Of a stretch of DNA of 64,000 nt, positions 31,760 through 45,140 are shown one piece after another. Within the stretch, counting starts at the first letter, position 1; each line of letters opens with the position of its first letter. The stretch comes from Sabellastarte sp. h YS-2021 (taxonomy: Eukaryota; Annelida; Polychaeta; Sabellida; Sabellidae), in assembly GCA_964017235.1 (NCBI GenBank), contig OZ024930.1:155682221-155746220 (forward strand), given 5' to 3'. The notes beneath the pieces are model-generated. The model searched no databases and was not told the DNA's origin. It saw only the letters and a program-made list of their open reading frames with translations. The translations under genes and the position numbers were made by a program.

Positions 31760-33229
31760 TATACAAACACAGTTTAAATCACCATAATGTTCCTTTAAAA
31801 TACAGTTGTATGATTATGTCAGTAAGGACTTAAGCACACATTAAGCGCATTGTGAGAATTGATACTTGTGTCTGTCTCAATTGTTTATTATAATAACATC
31901 AATCTTTAAACATCAGAAATGTCAAAATTGTCAGTCAGCATTAGAAATTCAGTAACTTGAACGAACATCATCATATGTAGAGTTGAAAGATTAGATATTA
32001 ATCATGCAGCCCATTACTTACCCACCCAGAAATGTTTACTGTATTTTAATGGCATGATACTGTCGTGCATGGAAAATATATTACAACAATGAGGGGGAGG
32101 GGGGGGGGGGGGGGGTATTCCATTAATTTGGTATCCTATTTTTAACAAAAAAAAGGACATAGTGAAAACTATGCATTCTTCTTTCCCTATTTGGTTTTTG
32201 TCACCTGATAAAGAATTCATGAACGCCCTTTATTATTTGTTCTACATAAACTAAAATATTACTAAATTTCAACTCAGTTTATATTCTATTAGATCAAGAC
32301 AACTTATATAAGTAAAAATAAAATCTTTTCATTATGCCTTTTTTTACTTTCAAGAATGAACATAGGATTCCCAGCTTAATTAATCAATAAAGTACATGGG
32401 TAACTCATTAGAATCCTGAGATGTCAGTCAAATCATTTCGGGACGGTGAACGCAGTCACATGAATGTTTATATGAATTGAAGCTTGTAGAAAGAAGTTCA
32501 AAGGTCTGTGATCTAATCACACATGCATGGTGATAATGTGACAATGCAGTGGGATTTATACTATGATACATGTGATAAAGTGATACTTGTGTGATCGATT
32601 AAGTGACAAATACAATTAAATTTTAGTGAATATTAAATTTAATTTTATCTAGGTTGATCAGATTATTACATTTGAGTCTTAGTAATTGGTTGACGGATAA
32701 AAATCAATTTATTTTTTTGAGTCACTGTATCAGATCATAAATATGTTAAAGTTATGGAAATCTTAAAGCTTGAGTATCAAATATATATAGCATCTACAGT
32801 GTAACTCTGAAGCTTTGATGTAAGACATAATACTTTTGGATAATAAAATAAAGAAACTGATGTAGTTTCAGTATCCAACGACAAGTATATCCACAGAAAT
32901 AATAATTTTCTTTCCTTGCAATAAAAGGCACGTATTCCATTATTTGCAGCCAACTCAAAAAGAGGAAGTGGAGGGCTACGTCACTACTGGGGTCACCTGG
33001 ATTTCAAGGCATCTCGCCACTATTATTGGTCCATTTTTCTTGGACGTTGGCCAAATGCCTGCTGCCTCCCGAGCATTCAGTTTCACATGGGAAGCTATTG
33101 TAGCGCAATAAAATTTACGTTTTGGCGAATGGAAATATTGTTTCTTTTCATCCCGAATTTCTCATAGAGGCAGTTTTCTCACGAGACCGTGAATTGGCTT
33201 ATGGCTGATTATAATTTTAAAGCAATAAG
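31760..33229. other. Intergenic stretch with a poly-G tract
   Basis: A G-rich run lies at about 32091-32116. Near 32940-33110 is a more GC-balanced patch with TACGTCAC and a CCAAT box in inverse (ATTGG), but no exon could be supported. Otherwise AT-rich. Confidence 0.35.
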
Positions 33230-34270
33230 TTCATTGAAATTTGTCAACTGACAAACCTTGCCTAGTATAACGAACATCAGACAAACATTAATTTGACACA
33301 GATTGACAATGGCAGGGGAAGGTATAGTCAGTTGACAAAATTTGGTCTTTTCCGTGACTAAGTTGTGACAACTAAAATTAAACTGACAATTGAAATAAAT
33401 AATATAAAGAAGATATATATTGTTATCTTACCCATTGTGGGTAAACTTTTGGGTAAATTCTGTCCAAATCTTTACTTGAAAACCTGCAGCCCACTTCATG
33501 AACTTCCCGACTTTCCTGCGCGCATCAGGTGATCACCGAACGTTCAGGAATTGACTGAGAGAAAAACAAAAACAAACTACGATAAATACTTTGACTGCGG
33601 TTTCAGTGCAGGTAACTGTAAGTAGGTCAACTACAATAGGTGTGTGGTACCTACGATTGGTATGCACCCATTAGCCACTGATTATGTTTCTGACGAACAT
33701 TGATTTGACTGTAGAATGACAATGACACAGGAAGTTAGTCAACTGACAAACTTTGCTCTATTTCGCAACTAATTTGTGACAACTAAAATACATACATGGT
33801 CAACTACAAAAGTAACACTAAATTAAACTAACAGTTGAAACATATAGCATAAAGAAGATAACAATTGATATGCTACCCATTCCAAATAAGTCTATGCATC
33901 TATTTCTTTCCAAATTTTTGGAAAACAATCCGCAGCAAGTCACTTTATTATGATGGGTGACAATAGAGGATTCTATCCAACTCACATTTACAACTGTCTG
34001 TAAATTGCCTATTTCTCATTTTCAGCTTCAAATATTCATTTCAATTCAACCTATACATCAAGTAGCAATTAATATTAGCTATTACTTTACTGTATATGCA
34101 GATATTTTGTTTAAAACATACCTACTTCATAAACTCCCTTCTGTAAACTTCTTCAACCATGCCACATGGGTAATACTAAAAAGAAAATAGTGACAAACAT
34201 TAATCGGTGACAATTCGAGAGACAAATAAATTACAAACGTTAATTCGACCGCGGTTTTCAGTGTATTATC
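33230..34270 (+). repeat. Diverged tandem duplication, about 450 bp
   Basis: Segments near 33240-33620 and 33690-34260 share, in order, GTCAACTGACAAA, TTTGTGACAACTAAAAT, AAAGAAGATA, CTTCATGAACT/CTTCATAAACT and GCGGTTTTCAGTG-like text. Much diverged; not coding. Confidence 0.45.
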
Positions 34271-34479
34271 AAACTGCTAGTCATATGCCCATATAAGTTA
34301 AAGCACTGTGCAACATGATTCCTGTTTTGTCTGCCTCCTCTGTTCAGAGAGGAAAGAAGGAACTACTTATATTTGTCAGCTATTTTGTGGGACAGCAAAC
34401 AAGCCAGATCATTGTCTAATCTTGTGGAGTGAAAGGTCACTTAACCCTACAGATCTTCTTCAGGACTGTTTATATCCAC

Positions 34480-35760
34480 AACCTAAAACCAGAAAAAAGT
34501 GTTTCAATGGCAATAGTTGCCAGGTACTGCCAAAAATCTAATCAGTTTCAATCTGTGCAAGGGTATGGAATGCATAGAACCCATAAAAATATTTGTAAGT
34601 CCATTGCCTTGGCAACACTTGTTGCGAGTTATTGATGAAAACTAATCAGCTCCAATAAGTGCAGGGGTATGGAATGCAAAGAGCCCATCAAATTATTTAT
34701 AAGTTAAAGGAACAAAAAAGAGTGTTGCCATGGCAACACTTGTTGCCATGTACAGGGGTGCAGGGGTTTGGAATGCAAAGAACCCACAAAAATATTCATA
34801 CTTAGGTAAAAGAAACAGAAAGAAAGTGTTGCCAGGTAGTGTCGAAAAACTAGTCAGCTCCAATCTGTGCTGGGGCTTGGAATGCAAGGAAAAAACCTCA
34901 AAAATATTTATATATAGGTAGAAGAAACAGAAAAAGTGTTGCCATGACAACAATTGTTGCCAGCTATTGCCAAAAAACTAAGCAGTTCCAACCCATGTAG
35001 GGGTATGGAATGCAATGAACCCACAAAATGTGTATATATGGGTCCAAGAAACAGAAGAAAAGTGTTGCCATGGCAACACTTGTTGCCAGATATTGCCAAA
35101 AAATCTAATTAGCTCCAATCTGTGCAGGGTTATGGAATGCAAAGAACCCATAAAATTATTTATAAGTCCAAGAAACAGAAAAAAAATCTTGGCACTTGTT
35201 GCCAGGTATTGTCGAAAACCAGTCAGCTCCAATCCGTTGGGGGTTGGAATGCAAAGAACCCACAAAATTGTTTATATATAGGTCCAAGAAAAAGATAAAG
35301 TGTTGCCATGGGATTTGGAATGCAAAGAACCCACAAAAAGATTTTTAAACCCAAGAAACATGAGAAACTGTTGCCAAGTACCCACAAAATCACAATTTGA
35401 AAAACAATACAGAAAAAGTATTGCCATGGCAACAGCTGTTACCAAAAACTTGCAAAAAAGCATCATCACTACTCTTGTAGTTCCCCTGGCAAGAAATACA
35501 TCCTGAAAATACTGGTTAAAATCTTTGCATGGGTTCTATTTATAAAGATTCCACCAATTTAAAGGTGAAAAACAACAGGAAAAGTGTTGCCATGGCACCA
35601 GCTGTTGGCAAATGTTGCCTAAAACCAAATCACAAGTTCCTCTTATAATGAACATATGTTGAAAATTTTGAGCAATGTTAAATGCCCACAAATAAAAGAC
35701 CAAGAAACAGAGAACGTGTTGCCATGAAAACACTTGTTGCAGAAATTGCCAAGAGAGCAA
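34480..35760 (+). repeat. Minisatellite with X-box-like palindromes
   Basis: About ten units of 110-145 bp with TATGGAATGCAAAGAACCCA, ATTTATAAGTCCAAGAAACA and AGTGTTGCCATGGCAACACT. The palindrome GTTGCCATGGCAAC is perfect at 34724-34737 and 35064-35077, and near-perfect near 34936, 35418, 35583 and 35717. Confidence 0.85.
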
Positions 35761-35859
35761 TCACATACAAGTTTTCATGCCATTAAACCTCCACAGTTAT
35801 ATATACATGCAAAATTTTAATGAAATTTCTCAAGTTATTTCAGTATACTCTATATATAC

Positions 35860-38800
35860 TATACTATATACTAAATAAAAAACTGAAAATCAACATAATT
35901 CTTTTATACATGGGAGTTTAAGGGCATCTTAAAACAGGACACACCTTGAATACCAGTTACAACCACATGCCAAATTTGAACTGAATCCGTCAAACCATCT
36001 TTGAGATACTGTCTGGAAATGGAAAAACTTAAAATCAATATAAGTATGTTACTAGTGGGAGTTTGAGGTCACCTTAAAACAGGGCACACCTTGATCACCA
36101 GTTACATCCACATGCCAAATATGAATTTAATCCATCATTCCATTTTTGAGATACTGTCTGGAAAGGAAGTGTGATGATGACACTCACAATGTGTTATTAC
36201 TGGGAGTTTAAGGTCACCTTAATGTGTGGCACTTTTTTATGGTCAGTTACATATACATGCAAAATTTGAATGAAATTTCTTAAGTTATCTTCAGTATACT
36301 CTTCTGAAAAGTAAAAAAATTTAAACTCAACATAATCATTTTACTTGTAGGAATTTAAGGTCACCCTAAAATAATACACACCTTGAATACCAGTTACATC
36401 CACATGCCAAATTTGAATTTAATCCATCAGGTCATTTTTGAGATACTGCCTGGAAAAGAAGTGTGACGACGACACTGACAATGTGCTATTACTGGGAGTT
36501 TAAGGTCATCTTAATGTATGGCACTTATCTATGCCCAGTTACATATACATGCAAAATTTGAATGAAATTTCTCAAGTTATCTTCTGTGTACTCTATGGAA
36601 AAATAAAAAAACTTAAACTCTACATAATTCTTTTATACATGGGAGTTTAAGGTCACCTTAGAATAGGACACATCTTGAATACCAGTTACAACCACATGCC
36701 AAATTTGAATTGAATCCGTCAACCCATTTTCGAGAAACTGTCTAGAAATGGAAAAACTTAAAATCAATATAAGTATGTTACTAGTGGGAGTTTAAGGTCA
36801 CCTTAAAACAGAGCAGACCTTGATCACCAGTTACATCCGCATACCAAACTTGAATTTAATCCATCATTCCATTTTTGAGATACTGTCTGGAAAGGAAGTG
36901 TGATGACAACAATGACAATGTTTTATTACTGGGAGTTTAAGGTCACCTTAATGCATGCACTTATTTATGGCCAGTTACATATACATGTAAAAATTTGAAT
37001 AAATTTTCCTAAGTTATTTTCAGTATAATCTATGGAGAAATAAAAAGCTTAAACTCAGCCTAATTCTTTTATACATGGGAGTTTAGGGTCACCTAAAAAT
37101 AGGACACGCCTTGAATACCAGTTATATCCACATCCCAAATTTGAATTGAATCCATCATGTCATTTTTGAGATACTGCCTGGAAACGAAGTGTGATGACGA
37201 CACTGACAATGTGCTATTACTGGGAGTTCAAGGTCATCTTAATGTATGGCACTTATCTATGGCCAGTTACATATACATGCAAAATTTGAATGAAATTTCT
37301 CAAGTTATCTTCAGTATACTCTATGGAAAATAAAAAACTCTACATAATTCTTTTATACATGGGAGTTTAAGGTCACCTTAGAATAGGACACACCTTGAAT
37401 ACCAGTTACAACCACATGCCAAATTTGAATTGAATCCATCAACCTATTTTTGAGAAACTGTCTGGAAACGGAAAAACTTAAAATCAATATAAGTATGTTA
37501 CTAGTCAGAGTTTAAGGTCACCTTAAAACAGGACATACCTTGAGCACCAGTTACATCCACATGCCAATTATGCATTTAATCCATCATTCCATTTTTGAGA
37601 TACTGTCTGGAAAGGAAGTGTGACAATGACACTGACAATGTGTTATTATTGGGAGTTTAAGCTCAACTTAATGTATGCACTTATCTATTGGCCAGTTACA
37701 TATACATGCAAAAGTTTGAATGAAATTTCTTAAGTTATCTTCCGTGTACTCTATGAAATAATAAAAAGCTTAAACTCAACATAATTCTTTTATACATAGG
37801 ACACATCTTGAATACTAGTTACGACCAAATGCCAAATTTGAATTGAATCCTTCAACCCCTTTTCGAGATACTGTCTGGAAATGGAAAAACTTAAAATCAA
37901 TATAAGTATGTTGCTAGTGGGAGTTTAAGATCACCTTAAAACAGGGCATACCTTGATCATCAGTTACATCCACATGCCAAATTTCAATTTAATCCATCAT
38001 GCCATTTTGAGATACTGTCTAGAAAGGAAGTGTGACAACGACACTGACCATACTTGTCCTCCAACATAGCTGCTAGTGACACAAAAGTAATACAACCTTA
38101 AAGTCAAAAGTTTATGAAATATCAGGAATTTCTATAACCTTACAAAAGAATTTTTTTTCCTGGAGACAGATGTACATGATAAATATCAAAGAATAAAGTC
38201 TTAATTAGCACATCAAATATCTTTTAAACACCAAAAAATTGTCCCAACCTTAAAACCAAAGTTAGTTCGCAGCTGTGAGGGAGTTTAAGGGAATATTTTC
38301 CTGTAGGTTTTATTCATAGTTTGTTACATCCACAACTTGAAAGATGCTTAGAACTGCACAGTGTTTGAAATACTGTTGAAAAATTGCCAAACTTAAAGTG
38401 AATATAATTCTGTTATCACAGGGAATTTAAGGTTACCTTATTGTATGGCACTTACCTGTGGACAGTGACTCATATATACATGCAAAATTTGATGAAACTT
38501 CTCAAGTTATTTCCAGTATACTGTATGGAAAAATAATGTAAACTCAACATAACTTTTTAATAGATCACAGTTTAAGGTCACCTTAAAATAGGGCACATCT
38601 TGAAAACCAGCTACAACCACATGCTAAATTTGAATTGAATCCGTCAACCCATTTTTGAGATACTGTCCGAAACGAAAAACCTTCAACTCAATATACGTAT
38701 CCTACTACTGTTAGTTTTAGATCACCTTAAATAGGGCACACCTTGAGGAACAGTTACATGCCAAATTGGAATTTAATTCATCAAGCTAGTTTTGAGTTAC

Positions 38801-39640
38801 TGTCTGGAAAGTAAGTGTGATGATGACACTGACCATGTATGTTTTCCATCATAGCTGCTAGTGACACAAACTAATGCAACCTTAAACTCATAAGTTTATA
38901 AAATATCAGCAATTTACTATAACCTTACAAAAGAGACCATTTTTGGTGGAAATATATGTATATGATGAATATCAATGTAAAAAGTCCTAATTAGTATATA
39001 AAATATCTTCCAGACACCAAAAATATTGTCCCAACCTTAAACTCAAAGTTACTTTGCACTGCTGTATATTGTAGCGACTTTAAGGTAATCTTTTTCTGAA
39101 GGTTCTGTTCAAGGTTTGTTACAATCCACAACTAAAATATGCCTAGAATTGCACAATATTTGAAATACTGTTCAAAAATTACCAAACTTAAAGTGAATAT
39201 AATCCTGTTATTACTGGGAGTTTAAAGTCACCTTATTGTGACACTTATCTATGGCCAGTAACATATACATGCAAAAGCTGAATGAAATTTCTGAAGTTAT
39301 TTTCAATATACTCCATGGAGAAAGAAAAAACGTAAACTGGACATAAGTTTTTTATACCTGGGAGTTTAAGGTCACCTTAAAATAGGGCACACCTTCAAAT
39401 CTAGTTACAACAGCATGCCAAATTGGAATTGAATCCATCAAGTCATTTTTGAGATACTGTCCGGAAACAAAAAAAACTTAAATTGAGTTTAAATATGTTA
39501 CTCATGGGAGTATAATGTCATCAAACTATACAGCACACCCTCAGTATCAGGTACATCCACATGTCAAATTTGAAATAAATCTGATAAGCCATTTTTGAGA
39601 TACTGTCCGGAATACAAAGTGTGACGATGAAGCCGGTGAT
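35860..39640 (+). repeat. About 145-bp minisatellite, over 20 units, alternating monomer types
   Basis: TGGGAGTTTAAGGTCACCTT recurs about every 145 bp from 35925 to 39505, with variants and small deletions. Three monomer types follow one another: one with ATGGCCAGTTACATATACAT, one with GGACACACCTTGAATACCAG, one with CACCTTGATCACCAGTTACA ending TGTGATGACGACACTGACAA. This gives a higher-order unit of about 440 bp. No coding potential. Confidence 0.85.
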
Positions 39641-39740
39641 GACACCACAAAATTGGATGAAGAAGCAATCCCTATATGCCACACAGCATAAATGCTGGTG
39701 ACACAAAAACAATGAGGAAGAAAAAAGAGCAGTAAACAAT

Positions 39741-42700
39741 GTTTTTTTTTTTTTTTGTTTTTTTTTTTTTTACCTTCAATATACTTTTTATTCACCCTTT
39801 TTTCACATCAGTGCAAAAGAATCTGGGAGGGCGAGAGTGGCAAACCTTCCATCAGATCTATTTACAAGTGCAGTGTATTGCAAAGACAACAAGGTCAACA
39901 TTTTTGCTATTTTATATACTTTTAAATAGAAAAATAACAACTGATTTTTTTTTGCAATTGCATAACTCCACAAGGTCTTCTGTGTGACAGAAAAATGAAA
40001 TAAAGCAAGAAAAAAAACATAATACCTAGACGAAATATCAAACTAAAAGTAAATGACCAATAAGTGGTTGCCACTTTTTCCAAATTTTATTAAAATAAGT
40101 TTCTTTATGATATAACTGACTTAACAACTTTTGTTCCGAGTATACTTGATGTAATCGATGGATAAATCCATTTAGATTAAGATTTTGACATTTATTTGAA
40201 GACTCAAATATATATTTTTTAGCAACAAGAAGAATTGTATTGATGGGTTGCTGATTGAACTCCGCTAAAGTATAGCCTAATATAATATTAAAAGGTGTAA
40301 GTGACAATGTTGTTGTGACCTTACTTTTGATATATGTTAGAACTAGGTTCCAAAACTCTTTTACCTTCGGACAAAGGACAAACATATGAATTATATTTTC
40401 CATTTCATTTCTGCATCTAAAGCATCTAGCGTCTTCACTGATATTTACTTTAGATAAATATGACCTTGTTCCCAGTATTCTATACAAAATTCTTAATTGG
40501 AACCATTTATATGTATTGTCTCTAATTGACCCATGACAAATTTGGAATATACGTTTCCATATTTGATTATTGATTGTAACATTTAATTCATTTTCCCATT
40601 TGCCTCTTGCAACATGGTCATTTTGATGCTTAACAAGTAAACTTTTATAAAAACCGCTGGTGTCGTTATTCTTGAGTATCCAATAATTCAGTGGCATAAT
40701 AGGGCCAATTATTTTATTATAATCTCCATGCTTATGTTTGTTAATAAATTTATGGACAACAGTTGATAAACGAAGGTAATCTAAAAAATTCAACGAATCC
40801 AGATTGTAACGATCTTTCAATTTCTGGCTTGTGAGAACCTTTCCCTCATTGTCTATTATATCAGAAATCATTATTATTCCTTTAGAATACAATTTCGGGT
40901 AAAACATAGCTTTAACTGATAGATCCTCATTGTACCAAAGATGACTTGATGCAATTTGTAAATTGGAATTTATTTGTTTTTCCTTTGTTAATTTTTTCCA
41001 TGCAGCAAGGACATCTAACCAAAATATATTACTTGTTTTCATTTGTATAGCATTGCTGTAGTCAGGCCCAAAGTCTGTAAGTCGTCTTAAGTCCCAAAGG
41101 ATTGTTAGTTGGAATAATTTTGTCCATGGGGAGGATTTACTGATCAGTCTATTTATCCATCTGGCCTTTATAGCCACCAGAAAGTACTGCAAGTGTGTCA
41201 TTTTCAGTCCTCCCATTGAATGATCTAAAATTGTTACATCCCTATTTATTTTATCTGGATTATTTGACCACACAAATTTAAAAAATATATCATTTAATTC
41301 CTTCAATAAAGAATTAGTTGGTGTAGGTAAGCTTGAAAACAAATGGTTTAACTTGGATAAAAGAATTGTTTTGACCACCACTATTTTTCCTAATGGAGTT
41401 AAGTGTCTTTTACTCCAAATGGATATTTCTCTTTTTATTTGATTTATTTTCTCTGTTAGATTAAGATCAAGCATTTCAGACAGATCTACTGAAAATTTTA
41501 GTCCTAGCAGGTCAAATTTTGTAGTATTCCACTCAAACTTTTTTGGAATTAGTTGATCTTGAGAATATCTTTTTTTACCAATCCAAGTTACCTTGGTTTT
41601 ATCTGTATTAATTTTCAACCCTGATATGCTACCAAAAAGTTCAAGAGTATTTAAAGCTGCTACCATGGACTCACGTGAGCCATTTAATATGAGTGTGGTA
41701 TCATCTGCGAATTGAGATATTTTGAATTCACAGTCTTTTATAGTGATCCCTTTTATTTCTACATTTTTGATTATAAGAAGGTTTAGTATCTGAGCTGCTA
41801 TAATAAATAAATAAGGGGAAATGGGATCCCCTTGTCGACAACCACGGCCAATGCTAATAAATTCAGACATGAAACCACTTTGTAATACTGTTGCTTTAAT
41901 CTCAGTATTGAATAATTTTATCCATTTCAAAAATTCATTTGAAAAGCCCAAAAAAGATAAAGTCTTGTATATAAAATTCCAAGATATCGAATCGAAAGCT
42001 TTTTAAAAATCAATGAGGATGAGGAGCCCTGGTATTTGTGCCTTTTGAGTATAATGCATTATATCGTATATTAGTCGAGTTGATTCACCTATAAATCTGC
42101 CAGGCACAAAACCTGTCTGCTCATTATTGATTAAAAAGTTTAAAAATGGTTTTATTCGATTGGCTATTGCTCCTGAAGCTAATTTATAAACAACACATAG
42201 CATTGATAGAGGACGCCAATTGCCAATACAATCCCTTGGTTTTCCAGGCTTTGGCAGGCAAGTGATAATACACTGTCTCAATGACAAAGGCATTGTGCCA
42301 CTTCTGAAACTGTAGTTTAAAGCTCGTAGAACCCAAAATTTAATTCTATTCCAAAAAACCTTTAAGAATTCAGCTGGTAAGCCATCTATGCCGGGACACT
42401 TATTGTGTTTCATATTTTTTAAAACTGTGTTCAACTCCTCAAGTTGAAGCTCTCCTTCAAGAGATTTAGCTTGTGATTCATTAAGTTTGTTAATTTCAGT
42501 GTCACAGAACAAATGTTTAAGGTTTAAGTCTTCAAGTTGATTGTCATAAGATTTGAATAATTTCTTATAATACATTTGGAATTCAGTCAAAATGTCTTTT
42601 TGTTTGGTAATATAAGTGCCATCATACCTCTTGATTCGTTTTAAAGTTTTATTTATATAGTTTCTCTTTTCAAGCGAACAGAAGAATTTGGTAGGTTTTT

Positions 42701-43853
42701 CCCCATCTAGTAACCACTGCGCTCTAGATCTGACATAGTGTCCTTTCATTTTCTTTTCCCTAATCTCCAACAATTCATATTGTTTTTGGTTTATTTTGTT
42801 GTGACTATCTGCCATGTCTTCTTCATTTTCAAGTTTTTCTAGATCGGATAACAACTCAGATTCACGTGAGACCTCCAGTTTATTCTTTGTACTTGAATAC
42901 CGTACAGTTTCCCCTCTAATACGAAGGAAGAGCATTTCAAGGAACAGATTTTCAGATATTGTTATTTGTAGCTCATTTTCTGGGATTGTATTTATAGATT
43001 GCATATTATACACTGGAACAGCATATTTTATCACCTCATCCTTTATACATTGGTTTATTAATTCTAAGTAGGCCTGATCTCGTAATAAATTTGTATTAAA
43101 TTTCCACACTCCTTTTCCCCTTGTAAACTTGCTTTGTAAAATATTTACCTCTAACATAGAATGATCTGTTCTGTAGCCAGGTTTAATATTTACACTTTCG
43201 ACTAAATCTATTACACTCTCTGATACTATGAAGTAGTCAAGTCTGGCTTGTTTTAGGGGTTTGTATCTGCGCCAGGTGTAACGCCTTGTGTCTGGGTGAA
43301 AATGCCTGTACAGATCAAATAAACTATGATCTTTTATAATATCTAAGGTGACACAACGTGAATTTGGATTGTTGATATTTGAGTAATTGTAACTATCTAG
43401 TTCAGGGTTCAAGGTCATATTAAAGTCGCCACACCAAAGTATATAATCTTGCTCATTATCATTTAAATTCTGATTTAAAGAATTATAGAAACTTACTTCA
43501 TCTTTGTTTGGACCATAGAAATTAATCAATTTAAGGTTAAGGTCATTAACCTGTATATCAAGTACTATTTTATTTCCCTCCTTGTCCTTGATCATGTTTT
43601 TTGTAGTATAATTTAATGTGTTACTTAGTAAAATTGCAACCCCCCTTGAATTTGTACTTTGTCCATGTAAAATAATTTCCCCATTCCACAGTTGTTTACA
43701 ATCCCCAATGTCAGTTTCGATTAAGTGTGTGTCCTGAAGACATATTATTTGTGCATTTTGGTCTTTTAGATAGTTAATGATGTCATATCGTTTTACTTTA
43801 TTTCGTAACCCTCTGCAATTCAAACTTATGATTTTCATGACATCTTTTGGCAT
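39741..43853 (-). mobile_element. Tx1-like L1 (LINE) retrotransposon, 5'-truncated or lacking ORF1
   Basis: The minus-strand ORF2 reading frame is followed by about 265 bp of 3' UTR and an A-rich tail (T tracts at 39741-39770 on the plus strand). No ORF1 was found above 43853. The tail end abuts the 145-bp array. No target duplication was recognised, so the 5' boundary is uncertain. Confidence 0.8.
40038..43853 (-). pseudogene. LINE ORF2: AP-endonuclease, reverse transcriptase, C-terminal zinc knuckle
   Basis: One open frame of 1271 codons has a single TAA at 42005-42003 (codon 617). Before it are an AP-endonuclease (residues 1-about 235: ISLNCRG, LQDTHL, WCGDFN, LDYFIV, TDHSMLE) and the start of the reverse transcriptase (KCPGIDGLPAEF, WRPLSML, NNEQTGFVPGR). 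After it are AFDSISW, GCRQGDPISPY, the catalytic FADDTTLIL and a CxxC-H-C knuckle (CFRCRNEMENIIHMFVLC). The stop falls between LLILIDF and KAFDSISW, so it is a point nonsense, not a frameshift. The endonuclease has D where many relatives have the catalytic E (QETH). This enzyme pair performs target-primed reverse transcription. Clade (Tx1/L1) is by motif recognition. Confidence 0.9.
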
Positions 43854-44153
43854 CTCTGCAAGAATTTTTTACAAGAAAATTTACAATCCATATCAATCAC
43901 TATCACACTAAAGCCAAATGGAAGCATGCAACTGCCATAACAACACTTGTATTGTATTTTTTGACATTTCCAATTTTTATTATGCATTTCAAAGAACAAG
44001 GCACTGATGCCATAGATGGTTCTAATAACCAAATTTGCTGTACTGAAGGAATTTTTAAAAAAAGAAAGAACTTGACTATATAACAACAAAAGACAAACAA
44101 TATAAACATATATACATTTGTACATTATGGTGTCTGATAGCCCAAGACACATT

Positions 44154-45060
44154 GGTTTTGGTGAGGTAAGACGGAAGGAATGGAAAAAAATTTTTAAATT
44201 TAGAAAATTATAAAAAAAATAAAAAAAAAATAAAAAAATTCAGGCATCTGGTAACTTAAACCTGTCAAAAGGACATGTCATATTTTCTTTGATATTTTGT
44301 ACTTAAGTACTTGTGTATTTAACAATGTGTTGAGTTTGTTAAATTTCTTGGTCATAATTAACACTATTTCCATACTTTACAGCCTGCGGTGACTTCCCAT
44401 TATTGATATTTTATGCACATCTAATAAGTCGAAACCAGTGATCTTTATACAGAAATGTCAGTTACGTAGCAGATTAATTGATCATCAATCTACTCTTGAA
44501 GTTCGTACTATTCAAGTTCTAATTATTGTTGGAGTAAGTGAAACAGCAATGTACCTTTTGCTGTAAAATAGGTACAAAACACTGCAAAATTTTATATCAA
44601 AGCATTATGTTGTAATTCTATGTCTAGACATAAAAGTAGCATATTTTTGTAGGAATACAATGTATACATTTTTTTCAGATGCAATCAGTGTATTACACCT
44701 AACACTTATTATATTGGACCATGTAGAGGCTATTTTCGAATACTGACATGACTAAAATTGCTTTTACAGCTTTTATCAAACCATTTGCCAGTTCTCTGAT
44801 TTTGAGACAAGGGTCCTAATTTTCACGAGTGTCATATTGGGACTTGCCTCCAGCAAGTTAAAATCATGCAGGATGGATCTTTCTCTAACATTGTTAAAAG
44901 TTATATCCCTTAAAAAACCTGGATTGTTATAACAGCCCATATTCTGAATGTATATATTTAGAAGTACTTTACTACACAATGACAGCACAATATTAAATTA
45001 TTAGGATTTAGAATCTTACAACATGTAGACAACAATGTCAAGAAAATTTCAAATGACAGA
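44154..45060. other. Non-coding AT-rich stretch
   Basis: An A/T run at 44180-44240 may mark older element ends. No gene or transposon ends recognised. Confidence 0.35.
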
Positions 45061-45140
45061 TCTTATTTGGGGTTTTACGTCGCTTTCAACACTGTACAGG
45101 TCATATCACGACGGGTAGTTGGAAGGGCAGAGGAAATGAC
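45061..45140 (-). mobile_element. 5'-truncated SINE tail
   Basis: The inverse reads ATTTCCTCTGCCCTTCCAAC, TACCCGTCGTGATATGACCT and GTTGAAAGCGACGTAAAACC, the 3' body shared with the SINEs at 31514 and 60617. The tRNA head is absent. Confidence 0.85.

Noticed and set aside
32014-32220. 68-codon frame with a poly-proline run
   Set aside because: The run is a G tract read on the minus strand.
39547-39795. Lysine- or phenylalanine-rich frames near 39740
   Set aside because: They come from the A-rich LINE tail.
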